DNA of 61,501 nucleotides from Lysobacteraceae bacterium UBA6001 (lineage in GTDB: Bacteria > Pseudomonadota > Gammaproteobacteria > Xanthomonadales > Xanthomonadaceae), in assembly GCA_002429615.1 (NCBI GenBank), contig DJAN01000262.1, forward strand, positions 1 to 61,501, written 5' to 3'. The translations under genes were made by a program, and so were the position numbers. The notes beneath the pieces were generated by a model. It was not told where the DNA came from, searched no databases, and worked only from the letters and a program-made list of their open reading frames with translations. The first letter of the stretch is position 1, and each line of letters starts with the position of its first letter. Of this stretch, positions 34,361 through 42,329 are shown in pieces.

Positions 34361-35971
34361 ATGACCGTTCTGACCAGCCAGCTCCACGCCGGCAGCGAGA
34401 CCTTCCAGGCCAACGCCGCCGCGCTGCGCGCGCAAGTGGATGACCTGCGCGCCACGCTCGCCCGCACCGCCCTCGGCGGCAGCGAGGCGGCCCGCGCTAA
34501 GCATGTATCGCGTGGCAAGCTGCTGGTGCGGGAGCGCATCGACGCGCTGCTCGATCCCGGCAGCCCGTTCCTGGAGATCGCCCCGCTTGCGGCGCATGGC
34601 ATGTATGGCGACGAGGTGCCCTGCGCCGGCGTGGTGGCCGGCATCGGCCGTGTCAGCGGCGTGGAATGCGTGGTCGTCGCCAACGATGCCACGGTCAAGG
34701 GCGGCACCTATTATCCGATCACGGTGAAGAAGCATCTGCGCGCGCAGGAGATCGCCGCGCAGAACCGCCTGCCGTGCATCTACCTGGTGGATTCCGGCGG
34801 AGCGTTCCTGCCCATGCAGGACGAAGTCTTTCCCGACCGCGACCATTTCGGGCGCATCTTCTTCAACCAGGCCAACCTGTCCGCGCAGGGCATCCCGCAG
34901 ATCGCCTGCGTGATGGGTTCCTGCACCGCCGGCGGCGCCTATGTGCCGGCGATGAGCGACGAGACGGTGATCGTGCGCGAGCAGGGCACGATCTTCCTCG
35001 GTGGCCCGCCGCTGGTGAAAGCGGCTACCGGCGAGGTGGTCAGCGCCGAGGAACTGGGCGGCGCCGACGTGCACACCCGCATTTCCGGCGTGGCCGACCA
35101 CTTCGCCGACAATGACCTGCAGGCGCTGGCGCGGGTACGCGCGATCGTGGCCCAGCTGAACTGGCGCAAGCCGCCTTCGCCGCTGCGGCTGCAGGCGCCC
35201 GAGCTTCCCCAGCACCCCGCGGAGGAACTCTACGGCGTGATCCCCGCCGACACCCGCAAGCCCTACGACGTGCGTGAGGTGATCGCGCGCATCGTCGATG
35301 GCTCGCGCTTCGACGAATTCAAGCCGCGCTATGGCAACACACTGGTCACCGGCTTCGCCCATCTGCATGGCTATCCGATCGGCATCATCGCCAACAACGG
35401 CATCCTGTTCTCCGAGTCCGCGCTCAAGGGCGCGCATTTCATCGAGCTGTGCTGCCAACGCGGCATTCCGCTGGTGTTCCTGCAGAACATCACCGGCTTC
35501 ATGGTGGGCCGCAAGTACGAACACGGCGGCATCGCCAAGGACGGCGCCAAGCTGGTGATGGCGGTGGCCTGTGCGAAAGTGCCGAAATTCACCGTGGTCA
35601 TCGGCGGCTCGTTCGGTGCGGGCAACTACGGCATGTGCGGACGTGCGTACTCACCGAACTTCCTGTGGATGTGGCCGAACGCACGCATCGGTGTGATGGG
35701 CGGAGAGCAGGCCGCCAGCGTGCTCGCCACGGTGCGCCGCGACGGCATCGAAGCCAAGGGCGGGCAATGGCCGCCGGAAGACGAGGAAGCGTTCAAGACG
35801 CCGATCCGCGACCAGTTCGAGCAGCAGGGCCATCCGTATTACGCCAGCGCCCGGCTCTGGGACGACGGCGTGATCGACCCCGCCGATACCCGCCGCGTCC
35901 TCGGCCTGGCGTTGTCCGCCTCGCTCAACGCGCCAGCCGAAGCGTCCCGCTTCGGCGTGTTCCGCATGTAA
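34361..35971 (+). CDS. liuB: 3-methylcrotonyl-CoA carboxylase, carboxyltransferase (beta) subunit
   Basis: A 536-residue biotin-dependent carboxyltransferase. The N-terminal half has [31 protein letters not shown] and [17 protein letters not shown]; the C-terminal half has [25 protein letters not shown] and [38 protein letters not shown]. These are hallmarks of MCC-beta rather than propionyl-CoA carboxylase. It transfers carboxyl from biotin on LiuD to methylcrotonyl-CoA. The enzyme is a complex with the subunit encoded 20 bp downstream. Confidence 0.94.
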   Translation: MTVLTSQLHAGSETFQANAAALRAQVDDLRATLARTALGGSEAARAKHVSRGKLLVRERIDALLDPGSPFLEIAPLAAHGMYGDEVPCAGVVAGIGRVSGVECVVVANDATVKGGTYYPITVKKHLRAQEIAAQNRLPCIYLVDSGGAFLPMQDEVFPDRDHFGRIFFNQANLSAQGIPQIACVMGSCTAGGAYVPAMSDETVIVREQGTIFLGGPPLVKAATGEVVSAEELGGADVHTRISGVADHFADNDLQALARVRAIVAQLNWRKPPSPLRLQAPELPQHPAEELYGVIPADTRKPYDVREVIARIVDGSRFDEFKPRYGNTLVTGFAHLHGYPIGIIANNGILFSESALKGAHFIELCCQRGIPLVFLQNITGFMVGRKYEHGGIAKDGAKLVMAVACAKVPKFTVVIGGSFGAGNYGMCGRAYSPNFLWMWPNARIGVMGGEQAASVLATVRRDGIEAKGGQWPPEDEEAFKTPIRDQFEQQGHPYYASARLWDDGVIDPADTRRVLGLALSASLNAPAEASRFGVFRM

Positions 35972-35990
35972 GCGGCGAGGAGACCTGCGC

Positions 35991-37970
35991 ATGTTCGACA
36001 AAATCCTGATTGCCAACCGCGGCGAGATCGCCTGCCGCGTCATCGCCACCTGCCGTCGCCTGGGCATCGCCACCGTGGCGGTGTACTCCGACGCCGACCG
36101 CGATGCGCGCCACGTCCGCCTTGCGGATGAGGCGGTACATATCGGCGCCGCACCGGCGGCCGACAGCTACCTCAGGGGCGAGGTGCTGCTGGAAGCGGCC
36201 CGGCGCACTGGCGCGCAGGCCATCCATCCTGGCTACGGCTTCCTGTCCGAGAACGCGGACTTCGCCGACGCCTGCGCGGCGGCCGGCCTGGTCTTCATCG
36301 GGCCGCCACCGGCGGCGATCCGGGCGATGGGCGACAAGAGCGCCGCGAAGGCGTTGATGCAGGCTGCCGGCGTGCCGCTGACACCGGGATATCACGGCGA
36401 TCAGCAGGCACCCGAATTCCTGCGTGGCCAGGCCGACGCGATCGGCTATCCGGTGCTGATCAAGGCCAGCGCGGGTGGCGGTGGCAAAGGCATGCGGCGC
36501 GTGGATCGCAGCGAAGACTTCATCGCCGCGCTGACCAGCTGCCAACGCGAGGCGCAGTCGGCGTTCGGCAACGCGCACGTCCTCGTCGAGAAGTATGTGG
36601 AGCGGCCCCGGCATATCGAGATCCAGGTATTCGGGGACAGCCACGGCAACGTCGTGCACCTGTTCGAGCGCGACTGTTCGGTACAGCGGCGTCACCAGAA
36701 GGTGCTGGAGGAGGCACCGGCACCGGGCATGAGCGCGGAACGGCGGGCGGCGATGGGCCGCGCCGCGGTGGAAGCGGCGCGTGCGGTGGGCTATGTCGGC
36801 GCGGGCACGGTGGAGTTCATCGCCGGTCCGCAGGGCGACTTCTATTTCATGGAAATGAACACCCGGTTGCAGGTGGAGCATCCGGTAACCGAGTGCATTA
36901 CCGGTACCGACCTGGTGGCGTGGCAGCTGCGCGTGGCCAGCGGCGAGCCGCTGCCCCTGCGGCAGGAAGACCTGGGCATCCGCGGGCACGCCATCGAAGC
37001 GCGGTTGTATGCGGAGGATGCCGATCGTGGCTTCCTGCCGTCCATCGGCACGCTGCGCCGCCTACGCCTGCCGGCCGATGATGGGCACGTGCGCGTCGAT
37101 GCGGGTGTCGAGGAGGGCGACGCGATCACACCGTACTACGACCCGATGATCGCCAAGCTCATCGTCTGGGATGTCGACCGCGATGCGGCGCTGCGGCGGA
37201 TGCGCGCGGCGTTGTCCGCCTGCGAGATTGCCGGCGTCACCACCAATGTGGATTTCCTCGGCCGCTTGGTGGCGACCGCGTCTTTCTCGCGGGCACACCT
37301 GGATACCGCCTTGATCGAGCGCGAGCAGGCGGCGCTGCAACCCGCCGGCGAGCCCGACGCGCAGACGTGGATGCTGGCGGCGCTGGCCGCGCGGCTGCGC
37401 CAGCCCGCGAGCAGCAGCGACGCCGTGGACCCCCATTCGCCCTGGGCGCAGGATGATGGTTGGCGCTTGGGCGAACGCGCCTGGTCGTGGTTCGCGCTGA
37501 CGCAGCGTGACGCGCAGCGCCGCGTGGGCCTGCGCTTCGACGGCGGCCGTTGGGAAATTGCACTCGATGCCGAGCGCCGGCATGCCGTCGTGCAGGAGGA
37601 AGCGGACGGCCTGCGGGTGAGCTTGGATGGGCGGCAGTTGCTGCTACGCGCCTGGTGCGATGGCACGCGCGTGCATCTGTTCGGGCGCGATGGCGGGCAG
37701 CCGTTCCAGCTGCATGACGCCATCGCCGAAGCCGACCAGCCGCCGGTGGAAGCAGGTGGCCTGACCGCGCCGATGCCGGGTCGGGTGATCGCCCTGTCGA
37801 CAAAGCCCGGCAGCCGCGTCACCCGCGGCCAGCCGCTGGTGGTGCTGGAGGCGATGAAGATGGAGCACAGCCTCAACGCGCCGGCCGATGGCGTCCTCAA
37901 GGCGTACCGGGTGCGCGAGGGGGAGCTGGTCGGCGAGGGTGCGGTGCTGGTGGATTTCGAGGTGGAGTAA
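35991..37970 (+). CDS. liuD: 3-methylcrotonyl-CoA carboxylase, biotin-containing (alpha) subunit
   Basis: A 659-residue protein with an ATP-grasp biotin carboxylase (residues 1 to about 450: KILIANRGEIACRV, GYGFLSENADFA, KASAGGGGKGMRRV, FMEMNTRLQVEHPVTE) and a C-terminal biotinyl domain with the biotinylated Lys in VLEAMKMEHSL. The BT-type linker between them is typical of MCC-alpha. A GAGGAG ribosome site precedes the ATG. An enoyl-CoA hydratase (liuC) and HMG-CoA lyase (liuE) do not follow, as they do in many Pseudomonas and Xanthomonas liu operons; the gene ends against a converging unrelated gene. Confidence 0.94.
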   Translation: MFDKILIANRGEIACRVIATCRRLGIATVAVYSDADRDARHVRLADEAVHIGAAPAADSYLRGEVLLEAARRTGAQAIHPGYGFLSENADFADACAAAGLVFIGPPPAAIRAMGDKSAAKALMQAAGVPLTPGYHGDQQAPEFLRGQADAIGYPVLIKASAGGGGKGMRRVDRSEDFIAALTSCQREAQSAFGNAHVLVEKYVERPRHIEIQVFGDSHGNVVHLFERDCSVQRRHQKVLEEAPAPGMSAERRAAMGRAAVEAARAVGYVGAGTVEFIAGPQGDFYFMEMNTRLQVEHPVTECITGTDLVAWQLRVASGEPLPLRQEDLGIRGHAIEARLYAEDADRGFLPSIGTLRRLRLPADDGHVRVDAGVEEGDAITPYYDPMIAKLIVWDVDRDAALRRMRAALSACEIAGVTTNVDFLGRLVATASFSRAHLDTALIEREQAALQPAGEPDAQTWMLAALAARLRQPASSSDAVDPHSPWAQDDGWRLGERAWSWFALTQRDAQRRVGLRFDGGRWEIALDAERRHAVVQEEADGLRVSLDGRQLLLRAWCDGTRVHLFGRDGGQPFQLHDAIAEADQPPVEAGGLTAPMPGRVIALSTKPGSRVTRGQPLVVLEAMKMEHSLNAPADGVLKAYRVREGELVGEGAVLVDFEVE

Positions 37971-37997
37971 GCCCCGTTGCGCCCTAGGGGCCTCCCC

Positions 37998-39185
37998 TCA
38001 GTTCCATATCTTGCGCAGAGGATCCAGCTCAGCCGTCTCCATTACCTGCGCGCGCCAGCCAAACCCACAGATGGCCATTGCACCCTGCGTCGCCGGGTCC
38101 AGGCCCAGCGCGCGCTCAAGGTGCTTCTCGTTGATCGCGCCGGTGATGAACGCGCCCAGGCCCAGGTCGGTCGCCGAAAGGTAGAGCGTCTGCGAGATGT
38201 GGCCGGCTTCCAAGGCCACCACCCTGTAGCCTTTTGCATGCTGGCGGTATTTCCAGAATGTCCGGTCGAATCGTGGCGCGAGGATGATGAGTACGTGGGC
38301 GTCACGAAACCAATGCTGCTGCGCAACGGCCTCCATCACGAAGTCTTCAAGCGCGACATCCGGCGCCGGTAGCGGCTCGAGCGCATGCGCATCGGCGCGA
38401 TAGTGATAGAGGCCAGGTGCCAGGCCTTCCACGTTCTGAACTATGAAATACGCCTCCATCGGGTGCAGCCCGCCGCCGGAAGGAACATTCTTCTTCAGGA
38501 ACACCATGTCTTCGGTGACTTCGACCTTGGTCTGGGCCGCCAACGCACGCTCGATGATCTTGGAAAATGTGGATAGCGGCACAGGGCGTGACGCATCGAA
38601 GTTGCGACAGGTCACACGGCGATGCATGAGTTCATCGAAAGCGTTGTTCGGAACCTCCGGAAGCCGGATCAACGCCGCATTGTCGACGATCTTTCGCTGC
38701 GCTTCGGCGGGGGGCGTACCGAAATACTCCAGCATTTCCAGCGCGGTTTCGGTATGGGAGTCCTTCATGTTCTTGACCGCGTCGACTTCATCCCAACGGG
38801 TAAACGCGTGCAGCACCGCCCCCAAAGGATGCCAGTACGCCATTCGCACGCGCTCGTCGCTCAAGCGATGGGCGTCGTGAGCGCCCGAGTCCCTGGCCAC
38901 AACGAGTCCCTTCTGCATCAGCTGTTCCAGCACACGTGGGTCGCCCGCAAATTCGCTCGCGGCCATCCAGCGTGACGGACTGATCCGCCCCAGCATTTCA
39001 CGCTGCTCCGCATCGATCTCCACCGGCTCACCCAGGTGCGGCGCAAGTGCTCGCCAGCGCAGCGTTCGACGCAATCCATCCCCACCGCTCACCAGACTTT
39101 CGAGATCAAACTCGATGGTCTCTTCGGGCTCGATCAGAAGAATCTCGCAGCGGCGAATGAAGGGAACGGAATTTTCGGTAGACAT
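37998..39185 (-). CDS. putative peptide maturation dehydrogenase (SagB-related)
   Basis: A 395-residue protein whose C-terminal half (residues about 185-390) is an FMN nitroreductase domain of the SagB group: RRVTCRNFDASRPV, PSGGGLHPMEAYFIV, GLYHYRADAHALEPL and ALEAGHISQTLYLSATDLGLGAFITGAIN are recognisable. The N-terminal 180 residues, with a helical/winged-helix-like pattern, are not part of the nitroreductase fold and may bind the leader peptide. SagB-type enzymes oxidise azolines to azoles in RiPP maturation. Here it is divergent from the NHLP-related peptide gene, and I recognise the pair as the putative modified-peptide system defined by such families. A cyclodehydratase is missing nearby. 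Its ribosome site is weak. Confidence 0.85.
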   Translation of the reverse strand: MSTENSVPFIRRCEILLIEPEETIEFDLESLVSGGDGLRRTLRWRALAPHLGEPVEIDAEQREMLGRISPSRWMAASEFAGDPRVLEQLMQKGLVVARDSGAHDAHRLSDERVRMAYWHPLGAVLHAFTRWDEVDAVKNMKDSHTETALEMLEYFGTPPAEAQRKIVDNAALIRLPEVPNNAFDELMHRRVTCRNFDASRPVPLSTFSKIIERALAAQTKVEVTEDMVFLKKNVPSGGGLHPMEAYFIVQNVEGLAPGLYHYRADAHALEPLPAPDVALEDFVMEAVAQQHWFRDAHVLIILAPRFDRTFWKYRQHAKGYRVVALEAGHISQTLYLSATDLGLGAFITGAINEKHLERALGLDPATQGAMAICGFGWRAQVMETAELDPLRKIWN

Positions 39186-39457
39186 ATGAACAGGCCATGC
39201 GTGGTGTATGGAAGCGCAGCATCAACTCGATCGCAGCTAGCGCGGGAAATGAGAAAAAAGCACTGCCACCGGGCCCTGCCAAGCAGAGCGCCCGTTTCTC
39301 TTTCTTGATTCCCCAAGCCACAATCGCGAAGATTGAACGCCGGAAACAGCGACATTCTAGTCGCGTCTTCCGCTGGCAGCATGGCAACGCAAAGCGTAAT
39401 TAAAGTGTCAGCACATACCGCCGATAACCATCGACACCCACCACCAGAAGATCAATC
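39186..39457. promoter_or_regulatory. divergent region between maturation dehydrogenase and peptide genes
   Basis: This 272-bp gap is visibly richer in A and T than the neighbouring genes. It should hold promoters for both directions. A weak rightward pair, TTGAAC at 39333-39338 and TTCTAG at 39355-39360, has 16-bp spacing. A run of six A lies at 39254-39259. I find no convincing palindrome for a known regulator. Confidence 0.4.
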
Positions 39458-39757
39458 ATGCCGACCCTCAAGCTCGATGCCGATACCGCAAACAAGCTGA
39501 TCGAACTGCTCTCCACGGATGATGCGTTCCGGGATCTTTTTTCCCGCGATACGCTCGCTGCGCTCGAGCAGGTTGGCCAGGCGCCGACAGACGAACTGAA
39601 GGCCTTCGTGACCGAGTGCTGCAGCAAGGTAACGCTTGCCGACAAGAGCGTGATCGCCGGCGCACAGGACAAGATTCTCGCCATGTTGACCAGCGGCGGA
39701 AACCAGACCGTTCCGATGCTGGACGCGAACCAGGAAGGCGGCCGCACCCTCAAGTAA
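39458..39757 (+). CDS. NHLP-related putative modified-peptide precursor
   Basis: A 99-residue peptide: MPTLKLDADTANKLIELL, then the NHLP/Nif11-like motif STDDAFRDLFSRDTLAALEQ (residues about 19-38), a variable middle with a Cys-Cys pair (C54, C55 in TECCSK), and a short C-terminal segment with GG at 80-81 and 94-95 (NQTVPMLDANQEGGRTLK). Such leaders resemble the nitrile-hydratase alpha subunit and direct RiPP enzymes to a C-terminal core. The divergent SagB-related gene and the converging cyclase gene are the other two members of the putative peptide-modification system. Which residues are modified, and where the leader ends, is unknown. The ribosome site AGAAGA is moderate. Confidence 0.8.
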   Translation: MPTLKLDADTANKLIELLSTDDAFRDLFSRDTLAALEQVGQAPTDELKAFVTECCSKVTLADKSVIAGAQDKILAMLTSGGNQTVPMLDANQEGGRTLK

Positions 39758-39766
39758 GACCCGGGT

Positions 39767-39802
39767 TGTCGCCCTGCCTAATTCGACTTCGGCAGGGCGA
39801 CA
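39767..39802. terminator. perfect 12-bp hairpin between convergent peptide and cyclase genes
   Basis: TGTCGCCCTGCC (39767-39778) pairs exactly with GGCAGGGCGACA (39791-39802) around a 12-nt loop. The cyclase stop codon lies at the base of the loop. There is no U-tract on either strand; it probably shields the 3' ends of both transcripts or gives pausing for Rho. Confidence 0.55.
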
Positions 39803-42303
39803 GCCGGCATCACATTCGGATGCGCGGCGTAGGCGGACATGACAGCACTACTGTCGCCGACGTTGAGCACCTGCAGGCAGTACCCGCACTCGATCTCAGC
39901 GTAGGCAAGGCCTCGCTTGCTGCGTAGCCACTGCTGCTCGCGGCGAACTCCATCGGCGTTGCCGGAACGCTTCATGATTTCGAGTGACACCACCCGGCTC
40001 TGATAACGCGAGCTGTCATCCAGATAGGGCTGGATGATGCGAAGTGCTTCGGCAGGATTATCGCCCGCGTCATCCAGTGCGATCCACGCCTTGGCCACCG
40101 CCGTCAACTCATCCGCGATACGCGCCGTGACCAGCCCTTCGTGTGGGTCCAAGCTACGTAGCACGCCGGAAGCAAAGCCGCTCTCGCCCTTGCGCGCTGC
40201 GAGGATCGCCGCCGAAAGTGCGAGCGTCATGTCGTCCTGCGCGTCGCCACGACTTTCTTTCTTCAGAGCCGCCAGCGAGAGCTTTGCGACCTCATGAAGG
40301 CGCGGCATGGGATCCTTATCGAGATTGTTCTCGGCGGTAGCCACCAACAGCAGGTTGCGGCGGTAGGCGAATGAATTCTTGTCAGCAATGACATCAAGGC
40401 CAGCCTGCGCATACCTCAGCGCGTCCTGCAGCTTTCCCTGGTCTGTCGCCACGCTGGTCCGTTCGATGCTGGCCTCCGGGTCCGGCCCTCTCGTCTCCGA
40501 AAGCGCCCGCTCCGCCAGCACGAAGTTCCTCTTGGCCGCGGCGGCAATGGCGATACGGCGCGCCGCCGCCGCATAGCCGCCGTCCTTGGCCTGCGTAGCC
40601 GCATGGATGGCGCCGTCGTAGTCGCCTAGTGCGAGCATGACGCGCGCCAGCTGGTCCAAGCCGACGTTCGGGAGATCACTGCCCGTTTCGATCACACGCT
40701 TGGAGTAAGGAAGCGCTTCCTTGAAGCGATTGTCGCTAGCCAGGAGAATCGAGGCGTTGTGATGCGCCGGGGCATAGTCCGGATAGATCGCGGCCATCTG
40801 CACCCACGTCACCAGCGCCTGGTCCGGCGCAAGCAACTCTTCACTCCAGCCATCCAGGTACATCGCCTCGCGGGGTGGCAGGCGGGTCCTCAGCTCCAGC
40901 GCATGCTGCAGCACCTCGAGTCCTTTCGCGGTGTCGGCGAGGATGAACCGGCAACGTACTTCGCCAAGCCAGGCAAGCGCGAACTGCGGATCGAGTTCAA
41001 CCGCCTTCTGGTAAAAGCCGATCGCACCCGCGTAGTCACCCTCGTTGAAACGCTTTTGTCCCAACGCATAGGTGCGCAGCGCCACCAGGCTGGAGGTGGT
41101 GACTTCGGGAAGCGGAATGAAGTTCTCGCTGGCGGCGGCTTTGCCTTCCCCCAGCCGTTGGCGCAGATCCATGGTGACCGCGTCCACGGCCTGGAGGCTG
41201 GCATCGTGGCCGCGTCCGTCCGCGGAGGCTACAAACACCGTCTCCTGCGTGACTGGATTGACGACCTCCACGGTCATCCGGGTATGTCCGCCAACATCCG
41301 AAACTGAAGGCAGCAGTGCGATCGCCGCCCCAGTGCGGATCGCGATCTCCGAAGCCTTCTGTCGATCGATGAAGGTGCCCGGCGAGTCCTGGCGCATCAT
41401 TCGCAATGTCTGCCGCGAGCGCCGCTCACTCACCACGTTGACGTATCGTGACTGCTCCAGGCTGATACGGAATGCCTGCTGGAGCGAGTCATCCAGCAGC
41501 GTATCGCCCGTCAGGTTGCGCATATCCCCCACGACAACCCAATCGCGCTCGGCAAAAGCGATCGCCGGCTCCGGCCGGGTGAAAAACCAACCACCCACCG
41601 CGATCGTCGCCACCAACGCCACCTCGGCAACCAGCGCCGCCGGTCGCCGCCACAGCGGAATATCGCGCCATGCCTTCGGCGTGCTCTTGGGTGCGCGCAG
41701 CGGGGTCAGGCCGATCTCACCGACCTCGTACACCTCCATGCGCGTGGGCATGCCCTTGAAGCGCCAGTGGCCATGCGATTTCCACAACAGGCGCTCGCCG
41801 CGCTCGCCCAGCTCGCGTGCGGCGCGCTGGGTCAACGACTCGGCCACCGCCGACAGCAGAATCTGCCCCGGCCGCGCCAACGCCATCAGGCGCGCGGCGA
41901 CCGGCTTGGCCAGGCCCTCCACTTCCAGCGGCTTGGCGCCGATCTGCACCGCTTCTTCGCTGTTGCGCCAGGTCAGCACTTCGCCCACGTGCAGGCCGGC
42001 GCGGGCCAGCAGACGCAGTCCGCGTGCGTGCCCGACGTCGCGCAGGCCTTGTTGATAGTCGAGCGCGAAGCCCAGCCCATCGATGGGGCGCTCGAACAGC
42101 AGCAGCAGGCCGTCGGATCGGTCGATCAGGCGCCCTCGCCACTGCTGCTGGAGACGCAGCACCAGCGTGTCGTGTTCGCGGAAGAGTTCAGCGGCGGCGG
42201 CATCGCCGAGACGCTCGACCAGTTCGGTCGAATCGCACAGGTCGGTGAGCAGCAGCGTGCGCAGCTGTGGGGAATCGGTCAGAGGTTGCGGGACACCGTT
42301 CAT
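39778..42303 (-). CDS. membrane class III nucleotidyl cyclase with TPR domain (peptide modification system cyclase)
   Basis: An 841-residue protein: an N-terminal class III cyclase domain (residues about 15-195), one transmembrane helix (about 219-243, AALVAEVALVATIAVGGWFF), and a long C-terminal region with TPR-like repeats (GQKRFNEGDYAGAIGFYQKAVELDPQFALAW). Metal ligands D21 (LLLTDLCDST) and D64 (RSDGLLLLF) and the ARAGLHVGE strand are intact. The transition-state pair usually seen as VNxAAR reads KPVAAR, keeping Arg138 but replacing Asn with Pro134. One helix implies a cytoplasmic cyclase and a periplasmic TPR sensor. Order with the next gene matches the cGMP pair XC_0250/XC_0249 of X. campestris. 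'Cyclase' here means nucleotide, not peptide, cyclisation. Confidence 0.87.
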   Translation of the reverse strand: MNGVPQPLTDSPQLRTLLLTDLCDSTELVERLGDAAAAELFREHDTLVLRLQQQWRGRLIDRSDGLLLLFERPIDGLGFALDYQQGLRDVGHARGLRLLARAGLHVGEVLTWRNSEEAVQIGAKPLEVEGLAKPVAARLMALARPGQILLSAVAESLTQRAARELGERGERLLWKSHGHWRFKGMPTRMEVYEVGEIGLTPLRAPKSTPKAWRDIPLWRRPAALVAEVALVATIAVGGWFFTRPEPAIAFAERDWVVVGDMRNLTGDTLLDDSLQQAFRISLEQSRYVNVVSERRSRQTLRMMRQDSPGTFIDRQKASEIAIRTGAAIALLPSVSDVGGHTRMTVEVVNPVTQETVFVASADGRGHDASLQAVDAVTMDLRQRLGEGKAAASENFIPLPEVTTSSLVALRTYALGQKRFNEGDYAGAIGFYQKAVELDPQFALAWLGEVRCRFILADTAKGLEVLQHALELRTRLPPREAMYLDGWSEELLAPDQALVTWVQMAAIYPDYAPAHHNASILLASDNRFKEALPYSKRVIETGSDLPNVGLDQLARVMLALGDYDGAIHAATQAKDGGYAAAARRIAIAAAAKRNFVLAERALSETRGPDPEASIERTSVATDQGKLQDALRYAQAGLDVIADKNSFAYRRNLLLVATAENNLDKDPMPRLHEVAKLSLAALKKESRGDAQDDMTLALSAAILAARKGESGFASGVLRSLDPHEGLVTARIADELTAVAKAWIALDDAGDNPAEALRIIQPYLDDSSRYQSRVVSLEIMKRSGNADGVRREQQWLRSKRGLAYAEIECGYCLQVLNVGDSSAVMSAYAAHPNVMPAVALPKSN

Positions 42304-42329
42304 CGCGCGATCTCCTGTTCGCCCAACGC

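Noticed and set aside
39249..39300. T-run with GGGCCC-containing sequence before the dehydrogenase as an attenuator
   Set aside because: Only a 4-bp stem (CTGC/GCAG) can be drawn next to the T-run; too weak to report.
39778..42303. Reading 'cyclase' of the peptide system as an azoline cyclodehydratase
   Set aside because: The protein has class III nucleotidyl cyclase metal sites and TPRs and no YcaO or ThiF-like sequence.
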